This document shows positions 7,835-15,984 of a stretch of DNA of 26,209 nt, piece after piece (the stretch's first letter is position 1; each line of letters begins with the position of its first letter). The notes below the pieces were generated by a model, which saw only the letters and a program-made list of their open reading frames with translations, was not told the origin of the DNA and searched no databases. The DNA comes from RGIG3701 sp030530205 (GTDB lineage: Bacteria; Planctomycetota; Planctomycetia; Pirellulales; Thermoguttaceae), in assembly GCA_030530205.1 (NCBI GenBank), contig JAUMVK010000052.1, forward strand, positions 1 to 26,209, given 5' to 3'. A program made the position numbers and the translations under genes.

Positions 7835-8215
7835 TCAGACACGACGACGTTTCTTCGGACGGCAGCCGTTGTGCGGCAATGGAGTAACGTCTTCGATAGT
7901 TTTCACGGTCAGACCGGCGGCTTCCAGAGCGTTAATCGCGCTTTCACGTCCGCTTCCGGGACCCTTGACGCGTACATCAACATCTTTGAGACCGAATTTG
8001 ATGGCTTTTTCCGCGGCCGCCTGAGAAGCGAGCTGGCCAGCGAACGGCGTACTTTTACGGCTGCCTTTGAAACCACTGTTTCCAGCGGTGGACCAGCACA
8101 AAGTATCGCCCTTGGTATCGGTAATGGTAACAATTGTGTTATTAAACGTCGCTTTGATGTGGACGATGCCACTGGTTACATTGCGACGAACTTTGCGTTT
8201 TTTTGCCTTCGCCAC
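7835..8215 (-). CDS. rpsK: 30S ribosomal protein S11
   Basis: S11 forms part of the small-subunit platform, contacting 16S rRNA near the E site. Core motifs IVHIKATFNNTIVTITD, GNSGFKGSRKSTPFA and the C-terminal DVTPLPHNGCRPKKRRRV are diagnostic. I place the start at the GTG at 8215, giving 126 residues beginning (M)AKAKKRK. AGGAG at 8228-8224 lies eight bases upstream of that codon. An in-frame GTG nine bases further upstream (8224) overlaps the Shine-Dalgarno sequence and is therefore unlikely. It sits between rpsM and rpoA, with wide flanking gaps of 148 and 94 bp. Confidence 0.95.
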   Translation of the reverse strand: MAKAKKRKVRRNVTSGIVHIKATFNNTIVTITDTKGDTLCWSTAGNSGFKGSRKSTPFAGQLASQAAAEKAIKFGLKDVDVRVKGPGSGRESAINALEAAGLTVKTIEDVTPLPHNGCRPKKRRRV

Positions 8216-8363
8216 TTGGGACACTCCTAAACTTGTTCAACGGTCTGACACGCCAAAAATCGGAGGCAAGGCCGCTGATTTTCTTGATTAAATACGCTAC
8301 ACCGGAATTCGGACCATCCGACTCCGATCTCGACACGATACGGACTTCGCACAATATTGATTA

Positions 8364-8750
8364 TTAGCGAATGTCCTTAACACCCTTTTTACCAGCGACG
8401 GTTTTCGCAGGACCTTTACGGGTACGAGCATTGGTTCTGGTACGCTGACCACGGACCGGAAGACCACGGCGGTGACGGAGACCACGATAGCAGGCGATCT
8501 CTTTCAGACGCGCGATATTCTGGGCGACGGTACGGCGAAGGTGACCTTCGACAACGTAGTCGTCCGAATCGAGCAAAGCCGCCAGCTCGGCAACCTGCTT
8601 CTCGGTCATTTCACGTGCCTTAATGGTCGGATCAACACCAACCGCGCGGCACAGGTCCAATGCAGTTTTCAGGCCAATTCCGTAAAGATACGTCAACGAA
8701 TGCGCTGCGGGGCGATCGTTCGGAATATCAACACCTAACAAACGAGGCAT
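8364..8750 (-). CDS. rpsM: 30S ribosomal protein S13
   Basis: S13 sits on the head of the small subunit, contacts the P-site tRNA and bridges to the large subunit. The 128 residues begin MPRLLGVDIPNDR and contain the helix-two-turn-helix region LTYLYGIGLKTALDLC. The C-terminal tail with CYRGLRHRRGLPVRGQRT followed by TRKGPAKTVAGKK is typical and complete. AGGAGA precedes the ATG by about seven bases. It is the second gene of the cluster after rpmJ. Confidence 0.97.
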   Translation of the reverse strand: MPRLLGVDIPNDRPAAHSLTYLYGIGLKTALDLCRAVGVDPTIKAREMTEKQVAELAALLDSDDYVVEGHLRRTVAQNIARLKEIACYRGLRHRRGLPVRGQRTRTNARTRKGPAKTVAGKKGVKDIR

Positions 8751-8859
8751 GAATTATCTCCTAACAAATTCTATAAACTCTTGGACGCTTACTGGCACCG
8801 TCGAAAACAAAGCGTCGTCCTGCTTCATCTCACGACGGCACCAAACATCAAAATAAAAC

Positions 8860-8973
8860 TCAACCCTGACGCTGTTTATGACGCGGGTTCTTGCAAATCA
8901 CGCGAACGACACCCTGGCGACGAATCACCTTGCAGTCTTCGCAGATACGTTTCACACTGGCACGGACTTTCAT
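8860..8973 (-). CDS. rpmJ: 50S ribosomal protein L36
   Basis: This 37-codon gene encodes L36, a small zinc-ribbon protein of the large subunit. The product begins MKVRASVKRICEDCKVIRR and ends NPRHKQRQG. The four zinc ligands are present (Cys11, Cys14, Cys27, His32), so this is the zinc-binding form and not the cysteine-free paralog. It heads the cluster; secY, map and infA, which often precede it, are not upstream, because the next gene is the divergent uup. A GGAAGAAG stretch lies just before the ATG. Confidence 0.96.
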   Translation of the reverse strand: MKVRASVKRICEDCKVIRRQGVVRVICKNPRHKQRQG

Positions 8974-9020
8974 TTTTCTTCTTCCTAATTAAAAGTTCCA
9001 AATATACCATAAGAAATCGT

Positions 9021-9048
9021 ATTTTAACCGATTTTCATTTTTTTACAA
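9021..9048 (-). promoter_or_regulatory. Putative promoter of the rpmJ-rpsM-rpsK-rpoA-rplQ cluster
   Basis: On the minus strand TTGTAA (9048-9043) and TAAAAT (9026-9021) are 16 bp apart, the same arrangement as at 1774-1801. Transcription would begin about 40 nt before rpmJ. A-rich DNA upstream could serve as an UP element. It is the only good candidate between rpmJ and uup on this strand. Confidence 0.5.
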
Positions 9049-9119
9049 GGACCCACACCTAAATTTTTTGCTTTTTTTTTATATTTCTTGAAAATTTTAT
9101 CTTTTTTTCCTCCACGCCA

Positions 9120-9147
9120 TTGAATTTTTCTAAAGTATGTGTATAAT
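9120..9147 (+). promoter_or_regulatory. Putative sigma-70 promoter for uup
   Basis: TTGAAT (9120-9125) and a perfect TATAAT (9142-9147) are 16 bp apart, which puts the transcript start near 9154 and leaves a leader of about 47 nt before the ATG at 9201. Confidence 0.6.
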
Positions 9148-9200
9148 ATTTTCACTTTTTACAGATTTCCCCTTTCATTATTCCTGATTCCTCTTCGTTT

Positions 9201-11144
9201 ATGGCCCAGTTCATCCTCCGTGACGTCCATTACACCCTTGGTTACCCTCCGCTTCTTGATCACGTCAACCAGACCGTCGAGCCGGGGGAGAAAATCGCGC
9301 TCATCGGCCGAAACGGCGCCGGGAAATCGACCCTTCTGAAAATTCTGAACCAGGATCTGGCCCCTGACTCCGGCGAGATCACCCGATCTCAGGGGCTTCA
9401 GACCATGCTCCTGACCCAGCAGGTTCCGGTCGGCCTGACCGGGCGCGTTATGGACGTGATCACGAGCGGCCTGAAAAAAGACGGACTGCTTCTGCGCCGC
9501 TTTCACGAAGTCACCGCAGGAATCGCCCGAGCCTACGAAACCGGCGAGGCGGACCGGGCCGAGTCTCTCCAGAAGGAACTGGACCGGCTTCAACATGAAC
9601 TGGAAATCTCCGGTGCGTGGGAGGCTCATCGCAAAGTGGAAAACGTTCTGCAGAAAATCGGGATCGACGGAGATGCGGAAATGTCCACGCTCTCGGCCGG
9701 CAAAAAACGCCGCGTCCTGTTCGCCCGTGCGGTCGTGGCGGAGCCGGACGTTCTGCTGCTCGACGAGCCGACGAACCACCTTGACCTCGCATCGATCCTC
9801 TGGCTTGAGGACTTTCTGAACAAATACGAGAAGACCGTGATCTTCGTCACACACGACCGAATGTTTCTCCGCCACGTCGCGACGTCGATCTGGGAGCTGG
9901 ACCGCGGAAATCTCTTCCGCTACGACTGCGGCTACGACGTGTACCTCGACCGGCGCGAGCAGCGGCTCCACGCCGAGGAAAAGGAGCTGGAGCACTTCCA
10001 GAAGAAACTCGCGCAGGAGGAAATCTGGATCCGGACCGGGATCATGGCCCGACGGACGCGCAACGAGGGGCGGGTCCGTGCTCTGAAACAGATGCGCCGG
10101 GATGCCGCGCTCATCCGAAAAGACCCGGGAGTGGCGAACATCCGGATCCAGGAGGGGCTTACCTCCGGACGGCTCGTGATCCAGGCGAAGGGTCTGAGTT
10201 TCACGTTTCCCGCGGCTGGAAATGCGCCCGAGTTCCCGGTGGTTCAGGACCTCACATTCCAGCTCATGCGCGGCGACCGCGTGGGGATCCTCGGCCCGAA
10301 CGGTGTGGGGAAAACCACCCTGCTCCGCCTTCTGCTCGGCCAGTTGAAGCCCGACGCCGGTGAGATCCGCCACGGGACCCAGCTGCAAATTTCGTACTTC
10401 GACCAGCTCCACGCAACGCTGAACGAGGAGGAATCCGTACTGGAAAACGTGAGCGACGGCTCAACACACGTCACGGTGAACGGCCAGAAGCAGCACGTGC
10501 TGGGCTACTTGCGCGACTTCCTCTTTTCCGAGGAACGCTCCAAAATGCCGGTGAAGTTTCTGTCCGGGGGCGAGAAAAACCGGCTTTTGCTCGCGAAACT
10601 GTTCATTAAACCGTCCAATATTCTGGTGATGGACGAGCCGACGAATGACCTGGATCTGGAAACACTCGATCTGCTCGAAGAAAAGCTGGCCCAGTACCCC
10701 GGCACGCTGCTGCTGGTGAGTCATGACCGGGAATTCGTGAATAACGTGGTGACTTCGACGCTCGTTTTTGAAGGGGCCGGCCGGGTCCGGGAATTCGTCG
10801 GCGGCTACGACGACTGGTACGCGCAAAGCCGTCAGGAGGAAAAGGCCGAGGCGGAGCGTCAGGCGGTCAAAAACCAGAAAAAAGCGGCGGCGCCGAAACC
10901 CGCTCCCGCACCCAAAGCGGAGCCGCAGGGAAAGCGTTTGACCTACAAAGAAAAGCTGGAGCTGGAAAAACTCCCCGGCCAGATCGAGGAGTTGGAAGCC
11001 CGTCAGGAGGAGATCAACGCGAAACTCTCCGAGCCGGATTTCTTCCAGAAAAACGAGGCGGAATTCATCCGTTTGACCCGCGAAGCGGAAAAAGTCCAGC
11101 GCGAGCTGGAAAGTCTGTACTCGCGCTGGGATGAGCTGGAGTAG
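9201..11144 (+). CDS. uup: ABC-F family ATPase Uup
   Basis: ABC-F proteins are soluble tandem ATPases that act on ribosomes; E. coli Uup has been linked to translation, transposon precise excision and DNA branch structures. The 647 residues contain Walker A GRNGAGKST (about 37-45), signature LSAGKKRR, Walker B VLLLDEPTNHLD, then a linker with IWIRTGIMARRTRNEGRVRA, which is diagnostic of the Uup branch. The second ATPase domain has GPNGVGKTT, LSGGEKNR and ILVMDEPTNDLD. An Ala/Lys/Pro hinge (about 560-585) leads to a C-terminal coiled-coil domain that binds DNA in E. coli Uup. The first signature has Ala and Lys where LSGG is usual. There is no clear Shine-Dalgarno sequence. It is divergent from the ribosomal cluster and probably monocistronic. 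Confidence 0.95.
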   Translation: MAQFILRDVHYTLGYPPLLDHVNQTVEPGEKIALIGRNGAGKSTLLKILNQDLAPDSGEITRSQGLQTMLLTQQVPVGLTGRVMDVITSGLKKDGLLLRRFHEVTAGIARAYETGEADRAESLQKELDRLQHELEISGAWEAHRKVENVLQKIGIDGDAEMSTLSAGKKRRVLFARAVVAEPDVLLLDEPTNHLDLASILWLEDFLNKYEKTVIFVTHDRMFLRHVATSIWELDRGNLFRYDCGYDVYLDRREQRLHAEEKELEHFQKKLAQEEIWIRTGIMARRTRNEGRVRALKQMRRDAALIRKDPGVANIRIQEGLTSGRLVIQAKGLSFTFPAAGNAPEFPVVQDLTFQLMRGDRVGILGPNGVGKTTLLRLLLGQLKPDAGEIRHGTQLQISYFDQLHATLNEEESVLENVSDGSTHVTVNGQKQHVLGYLRDFLFSEERSKMPVKFLSGGEKNRLLLAKLFIKPSNILVMDEPTNDLDLETLDLLEEKLAQYPGTLLLVSHDREFVNNVVTSTLVFEGAGRVREFVGGYDDWYAQSRQEEKAEAERQAVKNQKKAAAPKPAPAPKAEPQGKRLTYKEKLELEKLPGQIEELEARQEEINAKLSEPDFFQKNEAEFIRLTREAEKVQRELESLYSRWDELE

Positions 11145-11182
11145 TTTGAAGTCCAGTCCAAAGTTCACGTCCAGCACGCTGC

Positions 11183-11542
11183 AACGTCCAGCGACTATAA
11201 GCCCCGCGGATTAGGCGAATGAAGCGGATTGGATTTTAAAAAAGAAAAATTCCAAATCGTCCGGGTAAACTCCAACCCCGTTCCACTTCAGGGCTTTCAT
11301 TTAAACACGGATTTCCGCGGATTTAAGGGATTAAAAGGATTTTTTCAGGAAAGATTTCCTCCTTTTTTCTTTAAAAATCCGTGGGAATCTTTCTAATCCG
11401 TGAAAATCCGTGTTTAAATTAAGGTTTGCACCAGGTTCGGCTCACCCTCTGGAAAAGGGCTTGAACTCCCTTCTAAAAATCCAATCCGCCTTAATCAGCC
11501 CCATCCGTCTCATCCGCGGGGCCTATTGCGGCCTTGGACGTT
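11183..11542. repeat. Composite nested palindrome around repeat copy 1
   Basis: This occupies most of the 467 bp gap (11145-11611) between the convergent uup and PfkB genes; the rest of the gap shows nothing else. Three outer arm segments pair in order: AACGTCCA (11183) with TGGACGTT (to 11542), CCCCGCGGAT (11202) with ATCCGCGGGG (to 11521), and GCGGATTGGATTTT (11224) with its perfect 14-base complement (11476-11489). Nested inside is a full ATTTAAACACGG element. There is no transposase gene. Confidence 0.8.
11299..11419. repeat. ATTTAAACACGG inverted-repeat element, copy 1
   Basis: The element begins ATTTAAACACGGATTT and ends with the complement AATCCGTGTTTAAAT. The arms are built of GGATT modules about 10 bp apart and enclose a small A/T-rich centre. 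At 121 bp it is typical of the five copies in the window. Confidence 0.92.
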
Positions 11543-11611
11543 TTCGGAGGGGTTCGGAGTCGCGTACGCGGGGTTTCCGTGACGACCGCCCTCCGAATTG
11601 AATCAAAATGT

Positions 11612-12523
11612 TTAGAATCTCAGCATCTCACGCATTTCCTCAAATCTCAGGTCGATGTCTGCGCGGGTCGAGCGTTTCAGTGCGTCGAAGCTGAAGTCTT
11701 CGATCGTGAAACTGGCCGTCACGGTCGCGTAGATCATCGCTTTTTTGATCGTCTCAAAATCGTAGTTTTCCTGGGAGGCCAAGTAGCCCATAAACGCGCC
11801 GGCAAAGCAGTCGCCCGCGCCAGTCGGCTCGATGACCTTCCGGGACGGATACGCCGGAAAAACGCAGACGTTCCCGTCTTTGTTCTGGAAAAGGCTTCCA
11901 TGCGCCCCTTTCTTGATGATGACGAAATTCGGCCCCATCTCCAGAATCGCGTCGGCACACTCAAAAAGGTCCGTCTTGCCCGCCAGAAGCTGGGCTTCCG
12001 AGTCATTCAGGATCAGACCATCGACCTTTTTCAGAACTTTGTCCAGTTCCGCGCGGGAACCATTAATATAGTAGTCCATCGTGTCGGCCACGATCAGCTT
12101 CGGATCGATCGCGGACTCAATGACTTCCATCTGCGACTCCGGTGAATTGTTTGCCAGGAAAATGTACGGGCATTTTCTTGCCGCTTCGGTCAGGTTCGGA
12201 TGAAACTCGACACAGCAGTTCGGGCAGAACGAAAGGGTGGACCGGTTATTCATGTCGGCCTCGTAAACCGCTTCCCACGAAGTGGTTTTCTCGCCCGGCA
12301 CGATCTGAAGATTTTCGATGTTAATATTATGGTCCTGAAGCATTTTGGAATCTTCGTCCTTCCAGTCCAAACCGCCGACCCGACCGGAAGCAAAGACTTT
12401 CGTGTAAAAGGACGCGCCGTAAGAGGAGTGGGAGCCGGTGCCGCCGAGAACGTTTTCGCGCCGGGCGGTCTGCGTGTTGATCGTATCGAACGCAAACGAG
12501 CCAACGATGAGCAAATCAGCCAT
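11612..12523 (-). CDS. PfkB-family carbohydrate/nucleoside kinase
   Basis: PfkB-family kinases phosphorylate sugars or nucleosides with ATP. The 303-residue product starts MADLLIVGSFAFDTI, has the substrate-binding di-Gly segment VLGGTGSHSSYGA (about 25-37), and the C-terminal signature PTGAGDCFAGAF (about 232-243). The Asp in GAGD is the catalytic base. The stretch LNDSEAQLLAG matches the family's conserved Asn-x-x-E element. The substrate cannot be fixed; ribokinase-, adenosine kinase- and 2-keto-3-deoxygluconate kinase-like enzymes all share these motifs. AGGG lies before the ATG. It lies 97 bp downstream of the CPBP protease gene on the same strand, so the two may be co-transcribed. Confidence 0.88.
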   Translation of the reverse strand: MADLLIVGSFAFDTINTQTARRENVLGGTGSHSSYGASFYTKVFASGRVGGLDWKDEDSKMLQDHNINIENLQIVPGEKTTSWEAVYEADMNNRSTLSFCPNCCVEFHPNLTEAARKCPYIFLANNSPESQMEVIESAIDPKLIVADTMDYYINGSRAELDKVLKKVDGLILNDSEAQLLAGKTDLFECADAILEMGPNFVIIKKGAHGSLFQNKDGNVCVFPAYPSRKVIEPTGAGDCFAGAFMGYLASQENYDFETIKKAMIYATVTASFTIEDFSFDALKRSTRADIDLRFEEMREMLRF

Positions 12524-12620
12524 GAGTTTTCCCTCAATCTGAAAATGAAAAAGTCTGGAAAATAAAAAAACCTTGCGCGTATTTTAACTGAAAATGACTA
12601 AAAGTCAATCGGGGGTCAGT

Positions 12621-13547
12621 TCACTTCGTCAAATAAAGCGTGAAGAGCTGCAAAATCGAAAACCCGTTAAAGATCGCATGGGCGGTGAATCCCGGCAGGA
12701 GGCGCCGCGTCCGCCAATACAAGATCCCAAACACGAGGGCGATCGGGATCAGCGCGATAAAATCCGGCGCACAGTAATTCTTGAGCGGAGCCGCCAGAGC
12801 CGCCTGGAGCAAGTACGTAACTTCCGCTGCCGCACCAAAACCAAGCGCTCCGAGGCATAAATCCTTCTTCCAGAACCGAAAATCCAGCCCGATTTCCCGC
12901 CAGTTCAGGCCAAGCGGTCCTTTCAGGAGCCAAATACTGAACATCAGGATCAAGATCGACGTGATGGCCAGCGTGCCGAACTGTATTCCAAGCTCGTGTT
13001 CCGAGGGGTAAGCAGGTGTGGCCGCCCGAAAATGAATAAACGAAAACATGATCGCGACCAGGATCACGCTGCGCCAGCCATTCCCGCGTTTTCTCCGGAA
13101 GATTTCCCGCTCCCGGGCGTCAAACCAGCCCTGAATGATGAGCCGAAAAATGAATTCTTCGAAAAACGGCGCCACCAGCGCAATGTACGCCGCCATGAAC
13201 AAAAACTTGAGCGGCGAGGGATTCTTTTCGAGAAAAACCAGCGCAGAGTGCTCTGTCTGCGAGTCGTTTTCCTGTACCACTACGGCTTTTTTGGCCGGTT
13301 CTCCGCCTGATTTCCCGGTCGGATTTTCCTGCGTAAGGAACATCATGACCGCCAGCGCGAAAGACGGGATCGCCACGAACGCCCCGAGGATCAACAAGCA
13401 TGTGTCCCCCCGCCACCGCGCACGATGTAGCGGATTCTGCTTTGGTAAAAGTCCTTTCCCTTCCGCGAGTCGAACACAAAGGAACGTCCACGTGACCAAA
13501 AACGCAATGAACGGAATCAGGACCAGGACTAACTCTGGTTTCTGCAT
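12621..13547 (-). CDS. CPBP family intramembrane metalloprotease
   Basis: CPBP (Abi/CAAX-protease) proteins are multi-span membrane glutamic/metal proteases; bacterial members are mostly uncharacterised. The 308-residue sequence has hydrophobic segments at about 5-27, 48-72, 113-128 and several more to the C-terminus. The catalytic signature EEFIFR is at residues 130-135, the second motif FSFIHF places a His at about 172, and the third, HAIFNG, is near residue 290. All expected catalytic residues are therefore present. A charged loop (about 73-105) separates the second and third segments. The start at 13547 lies about 70 bp from a good minus-strand promoter that shares its -10 region with the promoter of the dehydrogenase gene. 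Role and substrate are unknown. Confidence 0.9.
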   Translation of the reverse strand: MQKPELVLVLIPFIAFLVTWTFLCVRLAEGKGLLPKQNPLHRARWRGDTCLLILGAFVAIPSFALAVMMFLTQENPTGKSGGEPAKKAVVVQENDSQTEHSALVFLEKNPSPLKFLFMAAYIALVAPFFEEFIFRLIIQGWFDAREREIFRRKRGNGWRSVILVAIMFSFIHFRAATPAYPSEHELGIQFGTLAITSILILMFSIWLLKGPLGLNWREIGLDFRFWKKDLCLGALGFGAAAEVTYLLQAALAAPLKNYCAPDFIALIPIALVFGILYWRTRRLLPGFTAHAIFNGFSILQLFTLYLTK

Positions 13548-13596
13548 TTTATTTTCTTTTCTTGAAAAAATTGGGGAAACGCTCCCGTGTGAGGGC

Positions 13597-13624
13597 TTGA
13601 TTTTTTTATTCCTCTTCTTATAAT
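13597..13624 (+). promoter_or_regulatory. Promoter for the yqhD-type gene, overlapping a divergent promoter
   Basis: TTGATT (13597-13602) and a perfect TATAAT (13619-13624) are 16 bp apart. The -10 box is offset by one base from the -10 box of the minus-strand promoter at 13620-13647. Start is expected near 13631, about 65 nt before the gene. Confidence 0.65.
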
Positions 13625-13647
13625 ACAGTATTAATCGTTTTTGTCAA
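13620..13647 (-). promoter_or_regulatory. Promoter for the CPBP protease gene, overlapping a divergent promoter
   Basis: On the minus strand a perfect TTGACA (13647-13642) and TATTAT (13625-13620) are 16 bp apart. The -10 box covers the same bases as the plus-strand TATAAT, so RNA polymerase cannot occupy both at once. Confidence 0.65.
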
Positions 13648-13696
13648 GAAGGACCCGCGAATTACTTCGTCACTCATTCCTTAAAAGGAGGTTTTC

Positions 13697-14854
13697 ATGC
13701 TGAATTTCCAATACTGCAATCCGGTCAACGTCGTTTTTGGAAAAGGCCAAATCGCGAAGCTGGCCGAACTGGTCCCGGCAGACGCCAAGGTCATGATGAC
13801 TTACGGCGGCGGCTCCATCAAGCGCAATGGCGTGTACGAGCAGGTCATGGCCGCGCTGGCGGGCCGAAAAGTCATTGAGTTTGGCGGGATCGAGCCGAAC
13901 CCGAAGTACGAAACCTGCATGAAGGCGGTCGATATTTGCAAGTCGGAAGGGGTCGATTTCCTGCTCTCCGTCGGGGGCGGAAGTACGCTGGACGGGACGA
14001 AATTCATCGCCGCCGCCGCAAAATACACCGCGACCGAAGACCCGTGGGACATTTGCCTGAAGGGGACGCCCGTCACGGACGAGATTCCGATCGGCTGCGT
14101 CATCACGCTCCCCGCCACCGGCTCGGAAATGAACGGCTGGGCGGTCGTTTCGCGCCTCTCGACGGATGAAAAACTCTCGTTCTGGAGCCAGCTCAGCTTC
14201 CCGAAATTCTCCATTCTGGACCCCGAAGTCACCATGTCGCTGCCGGAACGTCAGGTCGCGAACGGGATCGTCGATACTTTCGTCCACGTCTGCGAGCAGT
14301 ACGTGACCCGGCCGGTCAACACGCCGATCCAGGACCGCCAGGCCGAAGGCGTTTTGCTCACGCTCATTGAGGAAGGGCCGAAAGCGCTTTCCGACCCGAA
14401 AAATTACGACGTCCGCGCGAATCTGATGTGGGCCGCCACGGTGGGTCTGAACGGCTGGCTGGCCAAAGGCGTCGTGGAGGACTGGGGCACGCACGCCATC
14501 GGGCACGAGATCACCGCCTTCACCGGCACGGACCACGGCAAAACGCTGGCGCTGGTCATGCCCGCCCTTTGGAAGTACCTCCGCCGCGAGAAAGAGGCGA
14601 AGCTCCTCCAGTACGCCGACCGCGTGTGGGGGATCCGCGGAGAAGACAAAGACGCTGTCATTGACGCCGCCATTGAAAAGACCGTCGAATTCTTCAAATC
14701 GGTCGGCTGCGACGCTTCCCGCAGCGCGTACGGCGTGACGGACGAAGTGATCGAGAAAATCATTCTCGTGTTCGAGCGCCGCGGCACGAAAATCACCGAG
14801 TGCGCGATCGGCGCGCATGAGATCGGTGAGATCCTGAAACTCTGCGCGAAGTAA
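13697..14854 (+). CDS. yqhD: Iron-containing alcohol dehydrogenase, YqhD type
   Basis: YqhD-type enzymes reduce short aldehydes with NADPH, in E. coli as a defence against reactive aldehydes from lipid peroxidation; related enzymes are called butanol dehydrogenases. The 385-residue protein aligns from end to end with E. coli YqhD. It shares VVFGKGQIAKL, the nucleotide-binding TYGGGSIK and VGGGSTLDGTKFIAAAA, and LPATGSEMN. The four metal ligands are in place: Asp193, His197, His266 and His280. AAAAGGAGG precedes the ATG. A hairpin follows 13 bp after the stop. The cofactor preference (NADPH or NADH) is inferred from the closest family only. It diverges from the CPBP protease gene from overlapping promoters. 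Confidence 0.93.
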   Translation: MLNFQYCNPVNVVFGKGQIAKLAELVPADAKVMMTYGGGSIKRNGVYEQVMAALAGRKVIEFGGIEPNPKYETCMKAVDICKSEGVDFLLSVGGGSTLDGTKFIAAAAKYTATEDPWDICLKGTPVTDEIPIGCVITLPATGSEMNGWAVVSRLSTDEKLSFWSQLSFPKFSILDPEVTMSLPERQVANGIVDTFVHVCEQYVTRPVNTPIQDRQAEGVLLTLIEEGPKALSDPKNYDVRANLMWAATVGLNGWLAKGVVEDWGTHAIGHEITAFTGTDHGKTLALVMPALWKYLRREKEAKLLQYADRVWGIRGEDKDAVIDAAIEKTVEFFKSVGCDASRSAYGVTDEVIEKIILVFERRGTKITECAIGAHEIGEILKLCAK

Positions 14855-14867
14855 ACAAAACTGTGGG

Positions 14868-14888
14868 GACGATGCTTCCAGCATCGTC
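14868..14888 (+). terminator. TTCCA-loop hairpin, copy 1
   Basis: GACGATGC (14868-14875) and GCATCGTC (14881-14888) form a perfect 8 bp stem around TTCCA. It lies 13 bp after the yqhD stop, consistent with a terminator, but no strong T-run follows directly. Confidence 0.7.
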
Positions 14889-14935
14889 TCTGCTTTCCCC
14901 CTTATACCTTTTTTCTCTAACCAAAGGAGTCAACC

Positions 14936-15961
14936 ATGCTTTCCCGCCGTACCTTCCTCAAAACCGGCGCGGCTTCCCTTCTCGCCGCCGGCGCGTTCAC
15001 GAACCTGGTTTCAATGGCCGCTGAACCCACCAAAGAGGGAAAATTCATCTGGGGCAATCTGCTGCATCTCGGCCGTAACATGTGGGGCGACGCTCCGACG
15101 GCCCTCGTCCCCAAAACCGGCAAACTGGTCTGCGACGATGCGGTCTGGGAGAAGATCACAAACGAAATGGCGGCCGCCGGAATGAACCTGCTGGTCATCG
15201 ACCTGGGCGAAGGCGTTCAGTACAAGAGCCACCCGGAACTGGCCGTCAACGGCTCGTGGAGCATTGAGAAACTCCAGAAAGAACTGAAACGCCTGCGTTC
15301 CATCGGCATTGAACCGATCCCGAAGCTCAATTTCTCGGCCTGCCACGATATTTGGCTCGGCGAGTATTCGCACATGGTCTCGACGCAAAAATATTACGAG
15401 GTCTGCGCCGATCTGATCCAGGAAGTGTGCGATATCTTCGACTCGCCGCGGTTCTTCCATCTCGGTTACGACGAAGAAACGGCCAATCACCAAAGCACCT
15501 ACGAGTACATCGTGATCCGTCAGGGCGAGCTGTGGTGGCACGACTTCCTCTTCTTCGTGGATCAGGTGAACAAGCAGAACGTCCGCCCGTGGATCTGGTC
15601 GGACTACATCTGGAATCACAAAGAAGAATTCCTGCAGCGCATGCCGAAGTGCGTCCTTCAGAGCAACTGGTACTACAGCAAGGAATTCGACCCCGCAAAG
15701 AGCAAGTACGTTCAAGCGTACCTCGACCTCGACAAAGCTGGGTTCGATCAGGTCCCGACCGGCTCGAACTGGGCCAACGACGAGAACTTCGAGGGGACCG
15801 TCGAGTTCTGCTCGAAGAATCTCTCGCCGAACCTTCTGAAAGGCTTCCTCCAGACCGCGTGGAAAGCGACGACGGAAGAATTTCTTGATCGGCAGCTCAA
15901 AGCCATCGAACAGGTGAAGACCGCGATGGATAAACTGAACGGAGCTAAAACCCAAGAGTGA
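14936..15961 (+). CDS. Tat-exported TIM-barrel protein, GH20-like, paralog 1 of 3
   Basis: The 341-residue protein begins with a twin-arginine signal: SRRTFLK at residues 3-9, an Ala-rich hydrophobic stretch, and a likely cleavage site near SMAAEP, so it should be exported folded. The mature part looks like a TIM barrel related to family 20 glycoside hydrolases. FFHLGYDEE places His175, Asp179 and Glu180 in the HxGxDE pattern that carries the catalytic Asp-Glu pair of hexosaminidases. Many Trp and Tyr residues (LWWHDFLFF, RPWIWSDY) fit a carbohydrate site. AAGGAG precedes the ATG. Unlike paralogs 2 and 3, no TTGACA promoter is present in the 81 bp upstream, so it may depend on readthrough from yqhD past the hairpin. 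The C-terminus is six residues longer than in the others. Substrate is unknown. Confidence 0.75.
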   Translation: MLSRRTFLKTGAASLLAAGAFTNLVSMAAEPTKEGKFIWGNLLHLGRNMWGDAPTALVPKTGKLVCDDAVWEKITNEMAAAGMNLLVIDLGEGVQYKSHPELAVNGSWSIEKLQKELKRLRSIGIEPIPKLNFSACHDIWLGEYSHMVSTQKYYEVCADLIQEVCDIFDSPRFFHLGYDEETANHQSTYEYIVIRQGELWWHDFLFFVDQVNKQNVRPWIWSDYIWNHKEEFLQRMPKCVLQSNWYYSKEFDPAKSKYVQAYLDLDKAGFDQVPTGSNWANDENFEGTVEFCSKNLSPNLLKGFLQTAWKATTEEFLDRQLKAIEQVKTAMDKLNGAKTQE

Positions 15962-15984
15962 GCGCCGCTTGTTTTCAACCTCGA

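Noticed and set aside
8216..8224. Upstream GTG start for rpsK at 8224
   Set aside because: It overlaps the AGGAG ribosome binding site; the GTG at 8215 has ideal spacing and gives the usual S11 N-terminus.
9159..10412. 417-codon minus-strand frame opposite uup
   Set aside because: It is antisense to conserved ABC-F motifs, and its composition (Arg, Val, Asp, His) is that of a GC-rich shadow.
13670..14884. 404-codon minus-strand frame opposite yqhD
   Set aside because: It is antisense to a gene with complete homology to YqhD and has no independent support.
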